From NCBI RefSeq assembly GCF_026153355.1, contig NZ_CP110636.1, positions 992,001 through 1,056,000 on the forward strand: a DNA stretch of 64,000 nucleotides. Direction: 5' to 3'. The position numbers were made by a program, and so were the translations under genes. The DNA is from Streptomyces endophytica. Its GTDB lineage: Bacteria > Actinomycetota > Actinomycetes > Streptomycetales > Streptomycetaceae. The notes below the pieces were generated by a model that saw only the letters and a list, made by a program, of their open reading frames with translations, was not told the DNA's origin and made no database searches. Within the stretch, counting starts at the first letter, position 1, and every line of letters begins with the position of its first letter. This document shows, in pieces, positions 55,021 to 63,026 of this stretch.

Positions 55021-55092
55021 CGTCCCCTTCCGGACACACGACCGCCCCGGGTGCCGCGGCACCCGGGGCGGTGGTCTGTCCGGAAGGGGACG
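55021..55092. terminator. 72-nt nested palindrome between convergent genes
   Basis: Outer arms CGTCCCCTTCCGGACA (55021-55036) and its complement (55077-55092), with inner arms ACCGCCCCGGGTGCC (55041-55055) and its complement (55058-55072), separated by 4-nt bulges. A very strong two-part stem, probably a bidirectional terminator for the ALDH operon and the secreted-protein gene. Confidence 0.85.
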
Positions 55093-55103
55093 GGAGTTCG
55101 CGG

Positions 55104-55549
55104 TCAGCCGGGCAGGATCCGTTCGACCTTGTTGACCAGCGGGACGTCGCGGACCGCCGCGCCGCGCGAGAGGCTGCCGGTCACCAGGGTGGTGCTGAGC
55201 GGCTTGAAGTCGGCGACCTGGGTGCCGACGGCGTTGGCGAGCGGGTCGACCGGGGTCTTGGCCAGCGGGTCCACCTGGATGTTCTTCAGCGGCCCGACGC
55301 CGCCGGACGCGGAGTTCAGCAACGCGCCGGTCAGCGCGGAGGCGGTGGCGCCGGTGTCGGTGCCGTGCCGGTCGGCACCGGGCCGGCCGGGGCCGTGGTC
55401 CGGACTGTGGTGCGGGGCCGACGCGGGGGCCGCGCCCGCCGTCGCCGCACCGCCCCCGCGAGCGCGGCGCCGGCCGCGGAGACCACCAGCCCGGCCCGCA
55501 GCAGGGTGCGCGGGACGCGGCTGGGCTTGGGACGTGCGTGGGAGGGCAT
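55104..55549 (-). CDS. Small secreted protein, one-base frameshift in the signal peptide
   Basis: Signal peptide MPSHARPKPSRVPRTLLRAG, then LVVSAAGAALAG, breaks at the CCCCC run 55453-55457. Adding one base reads through to GAATAGAAPASAP, a plausible cleavage site, and on to ALTGALLNSASGGVGPLKNI, DPLAKTPVDPLANAVGTQVA, SRGAAVRDVPLVNKVERILP, total 148 aa. I do not recognise the family; small secreted actinobacterial proteins with NxVDPLA repeats are of unknown function. ATG 55549 with AGGTGG. Confidence 0.65.
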
Positions 55550-55717
55550 CTGCCACCTGCCTGTGGTTCGGAAGCGTCGGAATGCGTCGGAAGCGTGCGG
55601 CGTTCCAGGGGCGTCGGGTAATCGTCTGACCGCGTAGCGTAGTTGAGCTGCGGGCGGGCGGGCCAGCTCGCGCGCCAGGGGTAGCCCACACGGCGCAATG
55701 CGGGACAATGGCTGTCC

Positions 55718-56410
55718 GTGACCACCGACTCCGCCACCCGGCCGCCCTCCCCCGAGCCCTCGACCCCCGTCGAGCCGGAAGGTGCCCGCACCCGCGTCGT
55801 CCTGCTGACCGGCCCGTCCGGCACCGGCAAGACCTCACTGGCCGCCCAGAGCGGTCTGCCCGTCCTGCGTCTCGACGACTTCTACAAGGAGGGGACGGAC
55901 CCCACGCTGCCCCAACTGCCGGACGGCGGCGGCGCGGACTGGGACTCGCCGCTCTCCTGGGACGCCGGTGCCGCCGTCGCGGCGATCGAGGCGCTGTGCC
56001 GTACGGGACGGACGGACGTCCCGGTGTACGACATCTCCCTCAGCGCCCGGGTCGGTGCCGCCGAACTCGACCTCCGGGGTGCCCCGCTGTTCATCGCCGA
56101 GGGCATCTTCGCCGCCGATGTGATCGCGGCGTGCCGGGCGGCGGGCCTGCTGGCCGACGCGCTGTGCCTGCGCGGGCATCCGGTCACCACCTTCCGCCGC
56201 CGGCTGCAACGGGACCTGCGCGAGGCCCGCAAACCGGTCCCGTACCTGATCCGCCGGGGGCTGCGGCTGCTGCGCGCCGAGCGGTCGGTGGTGGCCCGCC
56301 ACACGGCGCTGGGCGCCCACCTGTGCGCGGGGCCGGAGGCGCTGACCCGTATTTCCGCCGCGGGTACGGCCCGTGCCACGGGTGCGGAACGTGCGGCCGT
56401 AGGCTCCTGA
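55718..56410 (+). CDS. Uridine-kinase-like P-loop NTPase
   Basis: 230 aa. Walker A VVLLTGPSGTGKTSLAAQS, substrate-side LPVLRLDDFYKEGTDPTLPQ (the LDDFY motif of uridine/phosphoribulokinase relatives), VPVYDISLSARV, and the Walker B-like LFIAEGIFAADVI. Probably phosphorylates a nucleoside or small metabolite; uridine kinase is the best guess and would fit the salvage setting. GTG 55718. Confidence 0.85.
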   Translation: MTTDSATRPPSPEPSTPVEPEGARTRVVLLTGPSGTGKTSLAAQSGLPVLRLDDFYKEGTDPTLPQLPDGGGADWDSPLSWDAGAAVAAIEALCRTGRTDVPVYDISLSARVGAAELDLRGAPLFIAEGIFAADVIAACRAAGLLADALCLRGHPVTTFRRRLQRDLREARKPVPYLIRRGLRLLRAERSVVARHTALGAHLCAGPEALTRISAAGTARATGAERAAVGS

Positions 56411-56461
56411 CCACCGGCCGGGCACGTCGGGTGCCCCGGCGACTCAGGGGAGGACGTACCG

Positions 56462-56938
56462 ATGCCGAGGGAGCACCACTACCGCACGACGGTCACCTGG
56501 ACCGGTAACAACGGCACGGGGACCAGCAACTACCGGGCGTACGGGCGGGACCACGAGGTGAGCGCCGAGGGCCTGCCGCCGCTGCCGGGCACCGCGGACC
56601 CGGCGTTCCGCGGGACGGCCGACCGCTGGAACCCCGAGCAGTTGCTGCTCGCCTCTCTGGCGCAGTGCCACATGCTGTCTTATCTGGCGCTGTGCGCCCT
56701 GGCCGGCGTGGTGGTGACCGGGTACACCGACGACGCGGCGGGCACGATGGCGGAGGACGGCAAGGGCGGCGGCAAGTTCACGGAGGTGGTGCTGCGGCCG
56801 CGCGTCGAGGTGGCGTCGGCGGACGATCTCGAACGGGCCCGGGCACTGCACGGCGACGCCCACGAGAAGTGCTTCATCGCCAACTCGGTGAACTTCCCGG
56901 TCCACCACGAGCCGGTCGTGACGGTGCGGGGCGCCTGA
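56462..56938 (+). CDS. OsmC/Ohr-family peroxide-defence protein
   Basis: 158 aa. YRTTVTWTGNNGTGTSNYRA, the first peroxidatic Cys in LLLASLAQCHMLSYLALCAL, and the second in ALHGDAHEKCFIANSVNFPV, with the family HExxx pattern. A thiol-dependent organic hydroperoxide reductase; mycothiol or dihydrolipoamide would recycle it. ATG 56462 with AGGGGAGG. Confidence 0.9.
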   Translation: MPREHHYRTTVTWTGNNGTGTSNYRAYGRDHEVSAEGLPPLPGTADPAFRGTADRWNPEQLLLASLAQCHMLSYLALCALAGVVVTGYTDDAAGTMAEDGKGGGKFTEVVLRPRVEVASADDLERARALHGDAHEKCFIANSVNFPVHHEPVVTVRGA

Positions 56939-57005
56939 CCGCGCGCGGGCCGCGGACGCACGGAAGCGGGCTCGGGCAGACCCCCCGGCCACCCGAACCC
57001 GCTCA

Positions 57006-57035
57006 TTCCCCCGTACTTCCCCCGTGTTCCCCCGT
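57006..57035. repeat. 10-bp TTCCCCCGT-type repeats downstream of sigQ
   Basis: Three copies at a 10-bp period, with weaker copies to about 57075. The same TTCCCCCGT unit recurs inside the sigQ N-terminal coding region (57690-57780). Confidence 0.65.
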
Positions 57036-57144
57036 ATCCCCGAGATCCCCCTCGGGCCTTTCCCCCTCGGACGCCCACCTTCAGGCGCCCCCGGGTGTTT
57101 CCCCCCGTGGCGCGGCCCGTTCCCCGTCGGGCCGCGCCGTTCCT

Positions 57145-57944
57145 TCAGGCCACCAGCTCGCCGAAGGACTCTTCCTCGTCACGGCCGAAGCTGAGCACCT
57201 CGTCGTCGCGCAGCCGTCGCAGCGCGCGCCAGATGCTCGACTTCACCGTGCCGACACTGATGTTGAGGATGTCCGCGATCTCCGGGTCCGTGCGGCCCTC
57301 GTAGTAGCGCAGCACCAGCATGGTGCGCTGCGTCTCGGGCAGCCGGGCCAGCGCCTGCCACAGCACGGCGCGCAGCTCGGTGCCGCGCATCGCGTCCACG
57401 TCGCCGGCGGTCTCCGGCAGCTCCTCGGTCGGGTACTCGTTGAGCTTGCGCCGGCGCCAGGCGCTGATGTGCAGGTTGGTCATGGTGCGGCGCAGGTAGC
57501 CGCCGAGCGCCGCCTTGTCACTGATCCGGTCCCACGCCTTGTACGTCGAGAACAGCGCGCTCTGCAGCAGGTCCTCGGCCTCGAAGCGGTCGCCGGTCAG
57601 GTGGTAGGCGGTGGCGTACAGGGAGGCGCGGCGCTCCTGGACGTAGGCGGTGAAGGCCGCTTCGGCCTCGGCCGCCTCCGACGCGGAACGCCGTTCCCCC
57701 GTGGCCTCCCCGTACTCCGCTCCCCCGTTGTTCCCCCGTGGACGGCGCTTCCCCCGTGCCGTCCCGTTCCCCCGTTGATCTCCACCGTCGTCGCGTCGAT
57801 GGCCACCATGTACGGCGGCCGCTGACGCCCGATGCCGCGAGCACACCCCCGCAGGCCCGCGGCACCGGACTTCTCCGGCGTCCGCACGACGTCGTGGAGT
57901 CGCGTGATAACTGCGCTGGAAGTGGTGCCGTGCAGTGTGGTCAT
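57145..57944 (-). CDS. sigQ: SigE-family ECF sigma factor SigQ, one-base frameshift
   Basis: Region 2 (FTAYVQERRASLYATAYHLT, GDRFEAEDLLQSALFSTYKA, WDRISDKAALGGYLRRTMTN) and region 4 (LPETQRTMLVLRYYEGRTDP, EIADILNISVGTVKSSIWRA) are intact. The family N-terminus (MTTLHGTTSSAVITRLHDVV, YMVAIDATTVEING) is in another frame. The frames are joined if one base is added to a C5 run such as 57722-57726 (GGGGG on the coding strand), giving 266 aa. Divergent from afsQ1, with an AfsQ1-type box between, as known in S. coelicolor, where SigQ antagonises AfsQ-dependent activation. Confidence 0.9.
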
Positions 57945-58070
57945 CTCGCGCCCCCCGTCGTAGAGCCGGCTCGTTCGGTCCGTTTTCGGTGTCCCGGGTG
58001 GCGATCGGTGTTGATCTCTCCCGGTGCCCCAAAGCCTGCCAACCCAGTTTCATCACGTTGTCCGCCGACT

Positions 58071-58086
58071 GTCACAGACCTGTCAC
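58071..58086. promoter_or_regulatory. AfsQ1-type binding site GTCAC-N6-GTCAC
   Basis: GTCAC AGACCT GTCAC matches the described AfsQ1 consensus GTnAC-n6-GTnAC exactly. It lies between sigQ and afsQ1, 103 bp before the afsQ1 start. Expected to bind phosphorylated AfsQ1 and control sigQ (and perhaps afsQ1). Confidence 0.8.
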
Positions 58087-58188
58087 AGGGGCAGGTTCGG
58101 TGCGCCGGGCGGTTCACGGAGGCGGCGGCCCGGGTACGCCGGGGTCACTGGTCGATGTCCCGCCGTCCCATGGGCCAGAATGGCTGCC

Positions 58189-58866
58189 GTGCCTTTCCTG
58201 TTGCTGATCGAGGACGACGACGCCATCCGCACGGCCCTCGAACTCTCGCTGTCCCGCCAGGGTCACCGTGTGGTGACCGCGGCGACGGGCGAGGACGGTC
58301 TGAAGCTGCTGCGCGAGCAGCGCCCGGACCTGATCGTGCTGGATGTGATGCTGCCGGGCATCGACGGTTTCGAGGTGTGCCGCCGGATCCGGCGTACGGA
58401 CCAGCTGCCCATCATCCTGCTCACCGCGCGCAACGACGACATCGACGTCGTGGTGGGGCTGGAGTCCGGGGCGGACGACTACGTCGTCAAACCGGTCCAG
58501 GGGCGGGTGCTGGACGCCCGGATCCGGGCCGTGCTGCGCCGCGGGGAGCGCGAGTCCAGTGACTCGGCGACCTTCGGTTCTCTGGTGATCGACCGGTCGG
58601 CGATGACCGTCACCAAGAACGGCGAGGACCTGCAACTGACACCGACCGAGCTGCGGTTGCTGCTGGAGCTGAGCCGGCGGCCCGGCCAGGCGCTGTCCCG
58701 CCAGCAGCTGCTGCGGCTGGTGTGGGAGCACGACTACCTCGGCGACTCGCGCCTGGTGGACGCCTGCGTGCAGCGACTGCGGGCGAAGGTGGAGGACGTG
58801 CCGTCCTCGCCGACGCTGATCCGTACGGTCCGCGGTGTCGGCTACCGACTGGACTCACCGCAGTGA
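58189..58866 (+). CDS. afsQ1: Response regulator AfsQ1 (OmpR family)
   Basis: 225 aa from GTG 58189 (VPFLLLIEDDDAIRTALELS). Receiver: acidic pair EDDD, phospho-Asp52 in LIVLDVMLPGIDG, LLTAR, and the Lys of VVKPVQGR. C-terminal winged helix: TPTELRLLLELSRRPGQALS, VDACVQRLRAKVEDVPSSPT, LIRTVRGVGYRLDSPQ. The GTG start gives the length and Asp52 numbering I recall for AfsQ1; ATG 58180 is an alternative. Controls antibiotic production and nitrogen-related genes in S. coelicolor. Its stop overlaps the afsQ2 start (GTGA). Confidence 0.95.
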   Translation: MPFLLLIEDDDAIRTALELSLSRQGHRVVTAATGEDGLKLLREQRPDLIVLDVMLPGIDGFEVCRRIRRTDQLPIILLTARNDDIDVVVGLESGADDYVVKPVQGRVLDARIRAVLRRGERESSDSATFGSLVIDRSAMTVTKNGEDLQLTPTELRLLLELSRRPGQALSRQQLLRLVWEHDYLGDSRLVDACVQRLRAKVEDVPSSPTLIRTVRGVGYRLDSPQ

Positions 58867-60698
58867 GAAAGGGCACCAGGGACGGCGGGACGGCGCAGGA
58901 GAGCGCGCGGGGCCCGGCCGGCGGACCCGACGCGCCCGCGTCCGCGCCCGGGTCGGGCAGCCGGCTGCTGCGGCTCCTCGGCCGGGCGCCGGGACTGCTG
59001 CGCTGGACGAGCCTGCGGCTGCGGCTGGTGGTGGTCTTCGCACTGGTCGCGCTGACCGCGGCGGTGTCCGCGTCCGGCATCGCGTACTGGCTGAACCGCA
59101 ACACCGTGCTGGACCGCACGCAGAACGCCGTGCTCAAGGACTTCCGCAAGTCGCTGGAGGACAGCACGCGGTCACTGCCGCTGCGTCCGCGGTGCGCCGA
59201 ACTGCAGGACGCGGCACGGCAGATGGCGGCCGGACCGCAGAACTACGCGGTGCTGCTGATCGGCGTGGACCGGTCGGGCAAGCCCTGCGCAGCCACCACG
59301 GACAAGGACCTGCTGACGCTGACGACGGTGCCGGACTCGCTGCGCAAGGCGGTGAACGAGGTCCGTCCGGTCGACGAATCCAACCGCTACGCGCACCACC
59401 TGTACTGGCAGCGCAAGCAGATCGGGGACACCCCGTACCTGGTCGCCGGGGCGAAGGTGATCGGCGGCGGGCCGACCGGCTACATGATGAAGTCGCTGGC
59501 CACCGAGCGGCAGGACCTCAACTCGCTGGCCTGGTCGCTGGGGATCGCGACGGCGCTCGCGCTGGTCGGCTCGGCGCTGCTGGCGCAGGCCGCCGCGACG
59601 ACCGTACTGCGGCCCGTACAGCGGCTGGGGCACGCGGCGCGGCAGCTCGGCGAGGGACGGCTGGACACCCGGCTGCGGGTCACCGGCACCGACGAACTCG
59701 CCGATCTCTCCCGGACGTTCAACCGGACGGCGGAGCGACTGGAACAGCGGGTCGAGGAGCTCAGCGCCCGGGAGGCGGCCTCCCGCCGCTTCGTCGCGGA
59801 CATGTCGCACGAGCTGCGCACGCCCCTGACGGCGATCACCGCGGTGTCCGAGGTGCTGGAGGAGGAGGCCGAGTCCCTCGACCCGATGATCGCGCCCGCG
59901 GTCCAGCTGGTGGTGAGCGAAACCCGGCGGCTGAACGACCTGGTGGAGAACCTGATGGAGGTCACCCGCTTCGACGCGGGGACGGCCCGGCTGGTGCTCG
60001 ACGACGTCGACGTCGCGGACCAGGTCACGGCGTGCATCGACGCCCGCGCCTGGCTGGACGCGGTGGACCTGGACGCGGACCGCGGCATCGTGGCCCGGCT
60101 GGACCCGAGGCGGCTCGACGTCATCCTGGCCAATCTGATCGGCAACGCCCTCAAACACGGCGGCTCGCCGGTCCGGGTGTCGGTGCGCACCGAGGACACG
60201 ACCGGCGAGGAGCCGGACGGCACGGCCCGCACGGAGACGCCGGACGGCGCCGACCAGGAGGGCCCCGCGGCAGGGACCGGCGCGGCGGGGGCCTGCCGTA
60301 CCGCGGGCGGGCCGGAAGAGGCCGCCGACGCGCCCGAGCGGGCCGGAGAGCCGGCGGGCGGCGACCGTCCCGGTGGCGGCCGGCTGGTGATCCGCGTACG
60401 GGACCACGGCCCCGGCATCCCCGAAGAAGTCCTGCCGCACGTCTTCGACCGCTTCTACAAGGCGAGCGCCTCCCGCCCCCGCTCCGAGGGCAGCGGCCTG
60501 GGCCTGTCCATCGCCCTGGAGAACGCGCACATCCACGGCGGCGAGATCACCGCGGCCAACCTCCCCGAGGGCGGCGCGGTCTTCACGCTGCGGCTCCCGA
60601 TGGACGCGTCCCCCCTGGCCGACGACACCCGACGCAACGGCTCCCCCGACAGGCCCGGGCCGGGCCCCGGCAACAACGGCACGGAGGGCGAGCGATGA
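58863..60698 (+). CDS. afsQ2: Sensor histidine kinase AfsQ2
   Basis: 611 aa. Transmembrane helix LRLRLVVVFALVALTAAVSA, extracytoplasmic sensor ~residues 75-215, second helix LAWSLGIATALALVGSALLA, HAMP (TTVLRPVQRLGHAARQLGEG), H-box FVADMSHELRTPLTAITAVS with His316, N-box DVILANLIGNALKHGG, G-boxes VRDHGPGIPEEVLPHVFDRF and GSGLGLSIALENAHIHGGEI. About 65 Gly/Ala/Glu-rich residues (~443-506) are inserted between N-box and G-box, making it longer than the ~535-aa S. coelicolor protein as I recall. GTG start overlaps afsQ1. Confidence 0.95.
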   Translation: MRKGTRDGGTAQESARGPAGGPDAPASAPGSGSRLLRLLGRAPGLLRWTSLRLRLVVVFALVALTAAVSASGIAYWLNRNTVLDRTQNAVLKDFRKSLEDSTRSLPLRPRCAELQDAARQMAAGPQNYAVLLIGVDRSGKPCAATTDKDLLTLTTVPDSLRKAVNEVRPVDESNRYAHHLYWQRKQIGDTPYLVAGAKVIGGGPTGYMMKSLATERQDLNSLAWSLGIATALALVGSALLAQAAATTVLRPVQRLGHAARQLGEGRLDTRLRVTGTDELADLSRTFNRTAERLEQRVEELSAREAASRRFVADMSHELRTPLTAITAVSEVLEEEAESLDPMIAPAVQLVVSETRRLNDLVENLMEVTRFDAGTARLVLDDVDVADQVTACIDARAWLDAVDLDADRGIVARLDPRRLDVILANLIGNALKHGGSPVRVSVRTEDTTGEEPDGTARTETPDGADQEGPAAGTGAAGACRTAGGPEEAADAPERAGEPAGGDRPGGGRLVIRVRDHGPGIPEEVLPHVFDRFYKASASRPRSEGSGLGLSIALENAHIHGGEITAANLPEGGAVFTLRLPMDASPLADDTRRNGSPDRPGPGPGNNGTEGER

Positions 60699-61534
60699 CG
60701 GGGCGGGGAGGACCTATGGGGTACTCGGCTGGGCACTTGGACGGGGAGCCTGTGGGGTGCCTGGACCGGGAGCCGGTCGGGCACTTGGACGGGGAGCCTG
60801 TGGGGTGCCTGGACCGGGAGCCGGTCGGGCACCTGGACGGGCAGCTGGTGGGGCGGCTGGACCGGGAGCCGGTGGGGCGCCTGGACGAGGGCCCGACGGG
60901 GCGCCCGGCCGGGCGTCGAGCGGGACGCGGGTGGCGGCGTGCCGCCGGGGCGGTGGCGCTGCTGACGCTGGCGGCGACCGGCTGCGGGATCCGCGGTACG
61001 TCCGTGCCGGTGGACGCGGGCGGGGCGCCCGCGCGGGTCAGCTGCAAGGCGCCGGCCGGCGAAGCCGCGCCGGGCGAGGGCACCCAGGCCACCCTGTACC
61101 TGGTGTGCGGCTCGGCGCTGGCCCAGGTGCAGCGGACGGTCACACCCGCCAAGGGCGCGGCCGGCACCGACGTCCGCCTGCGGACCGCCCGTGCCCTCCT
61201 CCGGTCCCTGCAGCAGCCGCCCTCCCCCGACGAGGAGAAGGCGGGCTTCAGCAGTGCGCTGCCCGCCGACCTGAAGGTCGAGGGCCCGCACCCGGGAGAC
61301 CCGGCGGACGCCCTCCGCCTGAGCCTCCCCCCGGACGACCTCCCGTCCTTCGCCCTGGCCCAACTGGTGTGCACCTTCGGCGCCAGCCCCGCCCTCGGCC
61401 GCACCCACGCCGCCGTCCTCTCCGGCCCCGACCACACCACCCCCCACCGCTACGACTGCTCCGCCGACGTCCTCTCCAACCCGGACATCGCCGAACACGC
61501 GGGCTGGGGCGACACCTTGACGGGGCGGGGCTGA
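60695..61534 (+). CDS. Lipoprotein of the afsQ locus with N-terminal octapeptide repeats
   Basis: 279 aa from ATG 60695, overlapping the afsQ2 stop (ATGA). Residues 13-76 are eight 8-residue repeats (GHLDGEPV / GCLDREPV type). Only then come the basic n-region and helix (WRRAAGAVALLTLAATGC, lipidated Cys97). The mature part has paired cysteines and VPARVSCKAPAGEA..., DLPSFALAQLVCTFGASPAL, HRYDCSADVLSNP. As the third gene of afsQ1-afsQ2-lipoprotein it may be an accessory ligand receptor. Repeats before a signal peptide are odd; a downstream start (with the repeats as leader) is possible. Confidence 0.8.
   Translation: MTGRGGPMGYSAGHLDGEPVGCLDREPVGHLDGEPVGCLDREPVGHLDGQLVGRLDREPVGRLDEGPTGRPAGRRAGRGWRRAAGAVALLTLAATGCGIRGTSVPVDAGGAPARVSCKAPAGEAAPGEGTQATLYLVCGSALAQVQRTVTPAKGAAGTDVRLRTARALLRSLQQPPSPDEEKAGFSSALPADLKVEGPHPGDPADALRLSLPPDDLPSFALAQLVCTFGASPALGRTHAAVLSGPDHTTPHRYDCSADVLSNPDIAEHAGWGDTLTGRG
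60731..60922. repeat. 24-bp minisatellite, eight units
   Basis: Eight tandem 24-bp units; the first four alternate two near-identical versions, the last ones diverge. Encodes G-x-LD-x-EPV octapeptides ahead of the lipoprotein signal sequence. Confidence 0.85.
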
Positions 61535-61579
61535 GGGACAGGGCCTGCCAGGTCCTGAGCGGCAGGACCTGAGGACTTC

Positions 61580-61730
61580 GCGCGGCACGCGATGGGCTTC
61601 GCGAGGTTCGCGACAGGCTTCATGGGGCACGCGACGGGCTTCGCGAGGCACGCCCGACGGGCTTCGCGCAGCACGCGACAGGCTTCGCGCGGCACGCGAC
61701 GGGCTTCGCGCAGCACGCGACAGGCTTCGC
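61580..61730. repeat. 21-bp minisatellite, seven units, between the lipoprotein and VanZ-like genes
   Basis: Units of 21 bp (one is 23) sharing GCGCGRCACGCGACRGGCTTC. They fill part of the 500-bp gap 61535-62033. The rest of the gap is a terminator-like hairpin and a C-rich stretch with no gene I can support. Confidence 0.8.
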
Positions 61731-61761
61731 CCGCCGCGCCGGGGCTTCCCCCGCCCCCTCC

Positions 61762-61786
61762 CCCTCTCCCCCTTCGGGGGAGGGGG
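61762..61786 (+). terminator. C-run/G-run hairpin after the afsQ-lipoprotein unit
   Basis: Arm CCCTCTCCCCC pairs with GGGGGAGGGGG around a TTC loop (11 bp, one T-G wobble). A strong stem, no T-run. Plausible end of the afsQ1-afsQ2-lipoprotein transcript. Confidence 0.6.
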
Positions 61787-62033
61787 CGGGGGGTGGGTTC
61801 GGGGGTGGGGGGATGCGGCCCTCGCGCGCGCGGCCGAACTGGCCCGCGGCTGCCCCTCCGAGCCCGCACCCCGGCCACCGCACCCCGCCCCAGCCCCCAC
61901 CCCCACGCCCCGCACGCCGCCCGCCCCGCACGACAACCCCGCCCGCCCCGAGAACGACGCCCCGCTCCCCCCCACCCCAAGCCGGGTGCAATAGGGCGGA
62001 ACCATAGCCACCGGTCCTGGCGTCCTGGGCTTT

Positions 62034-62588
62034 GTGCAGCGTCATGGCCACGGCACCACCGCCTCCCCCCGAATGCGCGTCACCGGACTTCTTCTCCTTG
62101 TGGCGCATCTGCTGATCGTCGGCTGGCTCACGCTGCGTCCCCGGACCGTGCCCTGGGTGCCGGCGGCCAACCTCGAACCGCTCGCGACGATCCGGGCCGA
62201 GCTGGCGCACGGTGCGTCGTGGGAGGCCGTGCAGCACCTGGGCGGCTCGGTGCTGCTGCTGGCGCCGCTGGGTGTGCTGCTGCCCCTCTCCGCCGGCCGC
62301 CTGAACGTTTCGCCGCTGGTCTCCTTCACCCGTACCGTCTTCGCCGGCGCGATGATCGCGCTGGCCATCGAGCTGCTGCAGTCAGGGATCCCCGGACGGG
62401 TCCCCGATGTCGACTCGGTGCTGCTGAGCACCCTGGGCGTGGCGGTGGTGCACCTGGCGGTCGTCCCCGGGGCCCGGTGCCGGCTCCGCCGGCGGTACGA
62501 GCACCTCGGGGCTGTGACCCCGAAGATCCCCAGGGTCGGCCTCACACCACAGGCTGACGTGCTCTCGGGCAGCCGGACCTACCTTTGA
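62034..62588 (+). CDS. VanZ-like membrane protein
   Basis: 184 aa. Helices VTGLLLLVAHLLIVGWLTL, GSVLLLAPLGVLLPLSA, SFTRTVFAGAMIALAIELLQ, LSTLGVAVVHLAVVPGA. The loop AIELLQSGIPGRVPDVDSVL (E-x-x-Q...R-x-x-D-x-x-D) is the VanZ signature. Involved in envelope stress or glycopeptide tolerance in some bacteria; the role here is unknown. GTG 62034 is the longest start; ATG 62073 or similar is possible. Followed by the PspC gene. Confidence 0.85.
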   Translation: MQRHGHGTTASPRMRVTGLLLLVAHLLIVGWLTLRPRTVPWVPAANLEPLATIRAELAHGASWEAVQHLGGSVLLLAPLGVLLPLSAGRLNVSPLVSFTRTVFAGAMIALAIELLQSGIPGRVPDVDSVLLSTLGVAVVHLAVVPGARCRLRRRYEHLGAVTPKIPRVGLTPQADVLSGSRTYL

Positions 62589-62633
62589 GACATCGGGCAA
62601 ACGCCCCACGTAGTCGCAAAGGAGTCGCCTCTC

Positions 62634-62858
62634 ATGGCCGCCGCACTGGTCCGTCCCCGCAACAACCGAATGATCGCCGGAGTGTGCGCGGGCCTGGCCC
62701 GTCGCTTCGGTACGACACCGACCACGATGCGCGTGATCTTCCTGGTGTCGTGTCTGCTTCCCGGCCCGCAGTTCCTCGTCTACCTCGCGCTCTGGATACT
62801 CCTCCCCTCGGAGGTGAAGGCCCACGGGGAGAAGGCCCACGGCGCCGCCGCCTGGTAG
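62634..62858 (+). CDS. PspC-domain small membrane protein
   Basis: 74 aa. LVRPRNNRMIAGVCAGLARR, then FGTTPTTMRVIFLVSCLLPG and PQFLVYLALWILLPSEVKAH: the textbook PspC domain (amphipathic strip plus one or two helices). Phage-shock-type membrane-stress role. ATG 62634 with AAAGGAG. Confidence 0.92.
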   Translation: MAAALVRPRNNRMIAGVCAGLARRFGTTPTTMRVIFLVSCLLPGPQFLVYLALWILLPSEVKAHGEKAHGAAAW

Positions 62859-63026
62859 GCCCACCACGCCCGGCCGCCCCCCGCCCGGTGAGCCCCACCG
62901 CCCGATGAGCCGCCGCGCCGGATGAGCCACCGCGCCCCGGCAAGCCACCGGCCCGTACGCCTGCGGAGGCATACGGGCCGGGAACGATGCGCCGCGCGCC
63001 CCTGAGGGCGGCGGGGTGTGCGGGGC

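Noticed and set aside
58835..60694. Plus-strand frame running through afsQ1/afsQ2 and joining the lipoprotein frame
   Set aside because: Alternate frame of afsQ2; lipoprotein coding begins only at ATG 60695.
60731..60922. Possible CRISPR array
   Set aside because: 24-bp direct repeats with no spacers and no cas genes; it is a coding minisatellite.
60455..62011. Minus-strand ORF across the afsQ2 end and the 21-bp repeats
   Set aside because: Heptad-like arginine repeats are translation of the minisatellite; no start context and no homology recognised.
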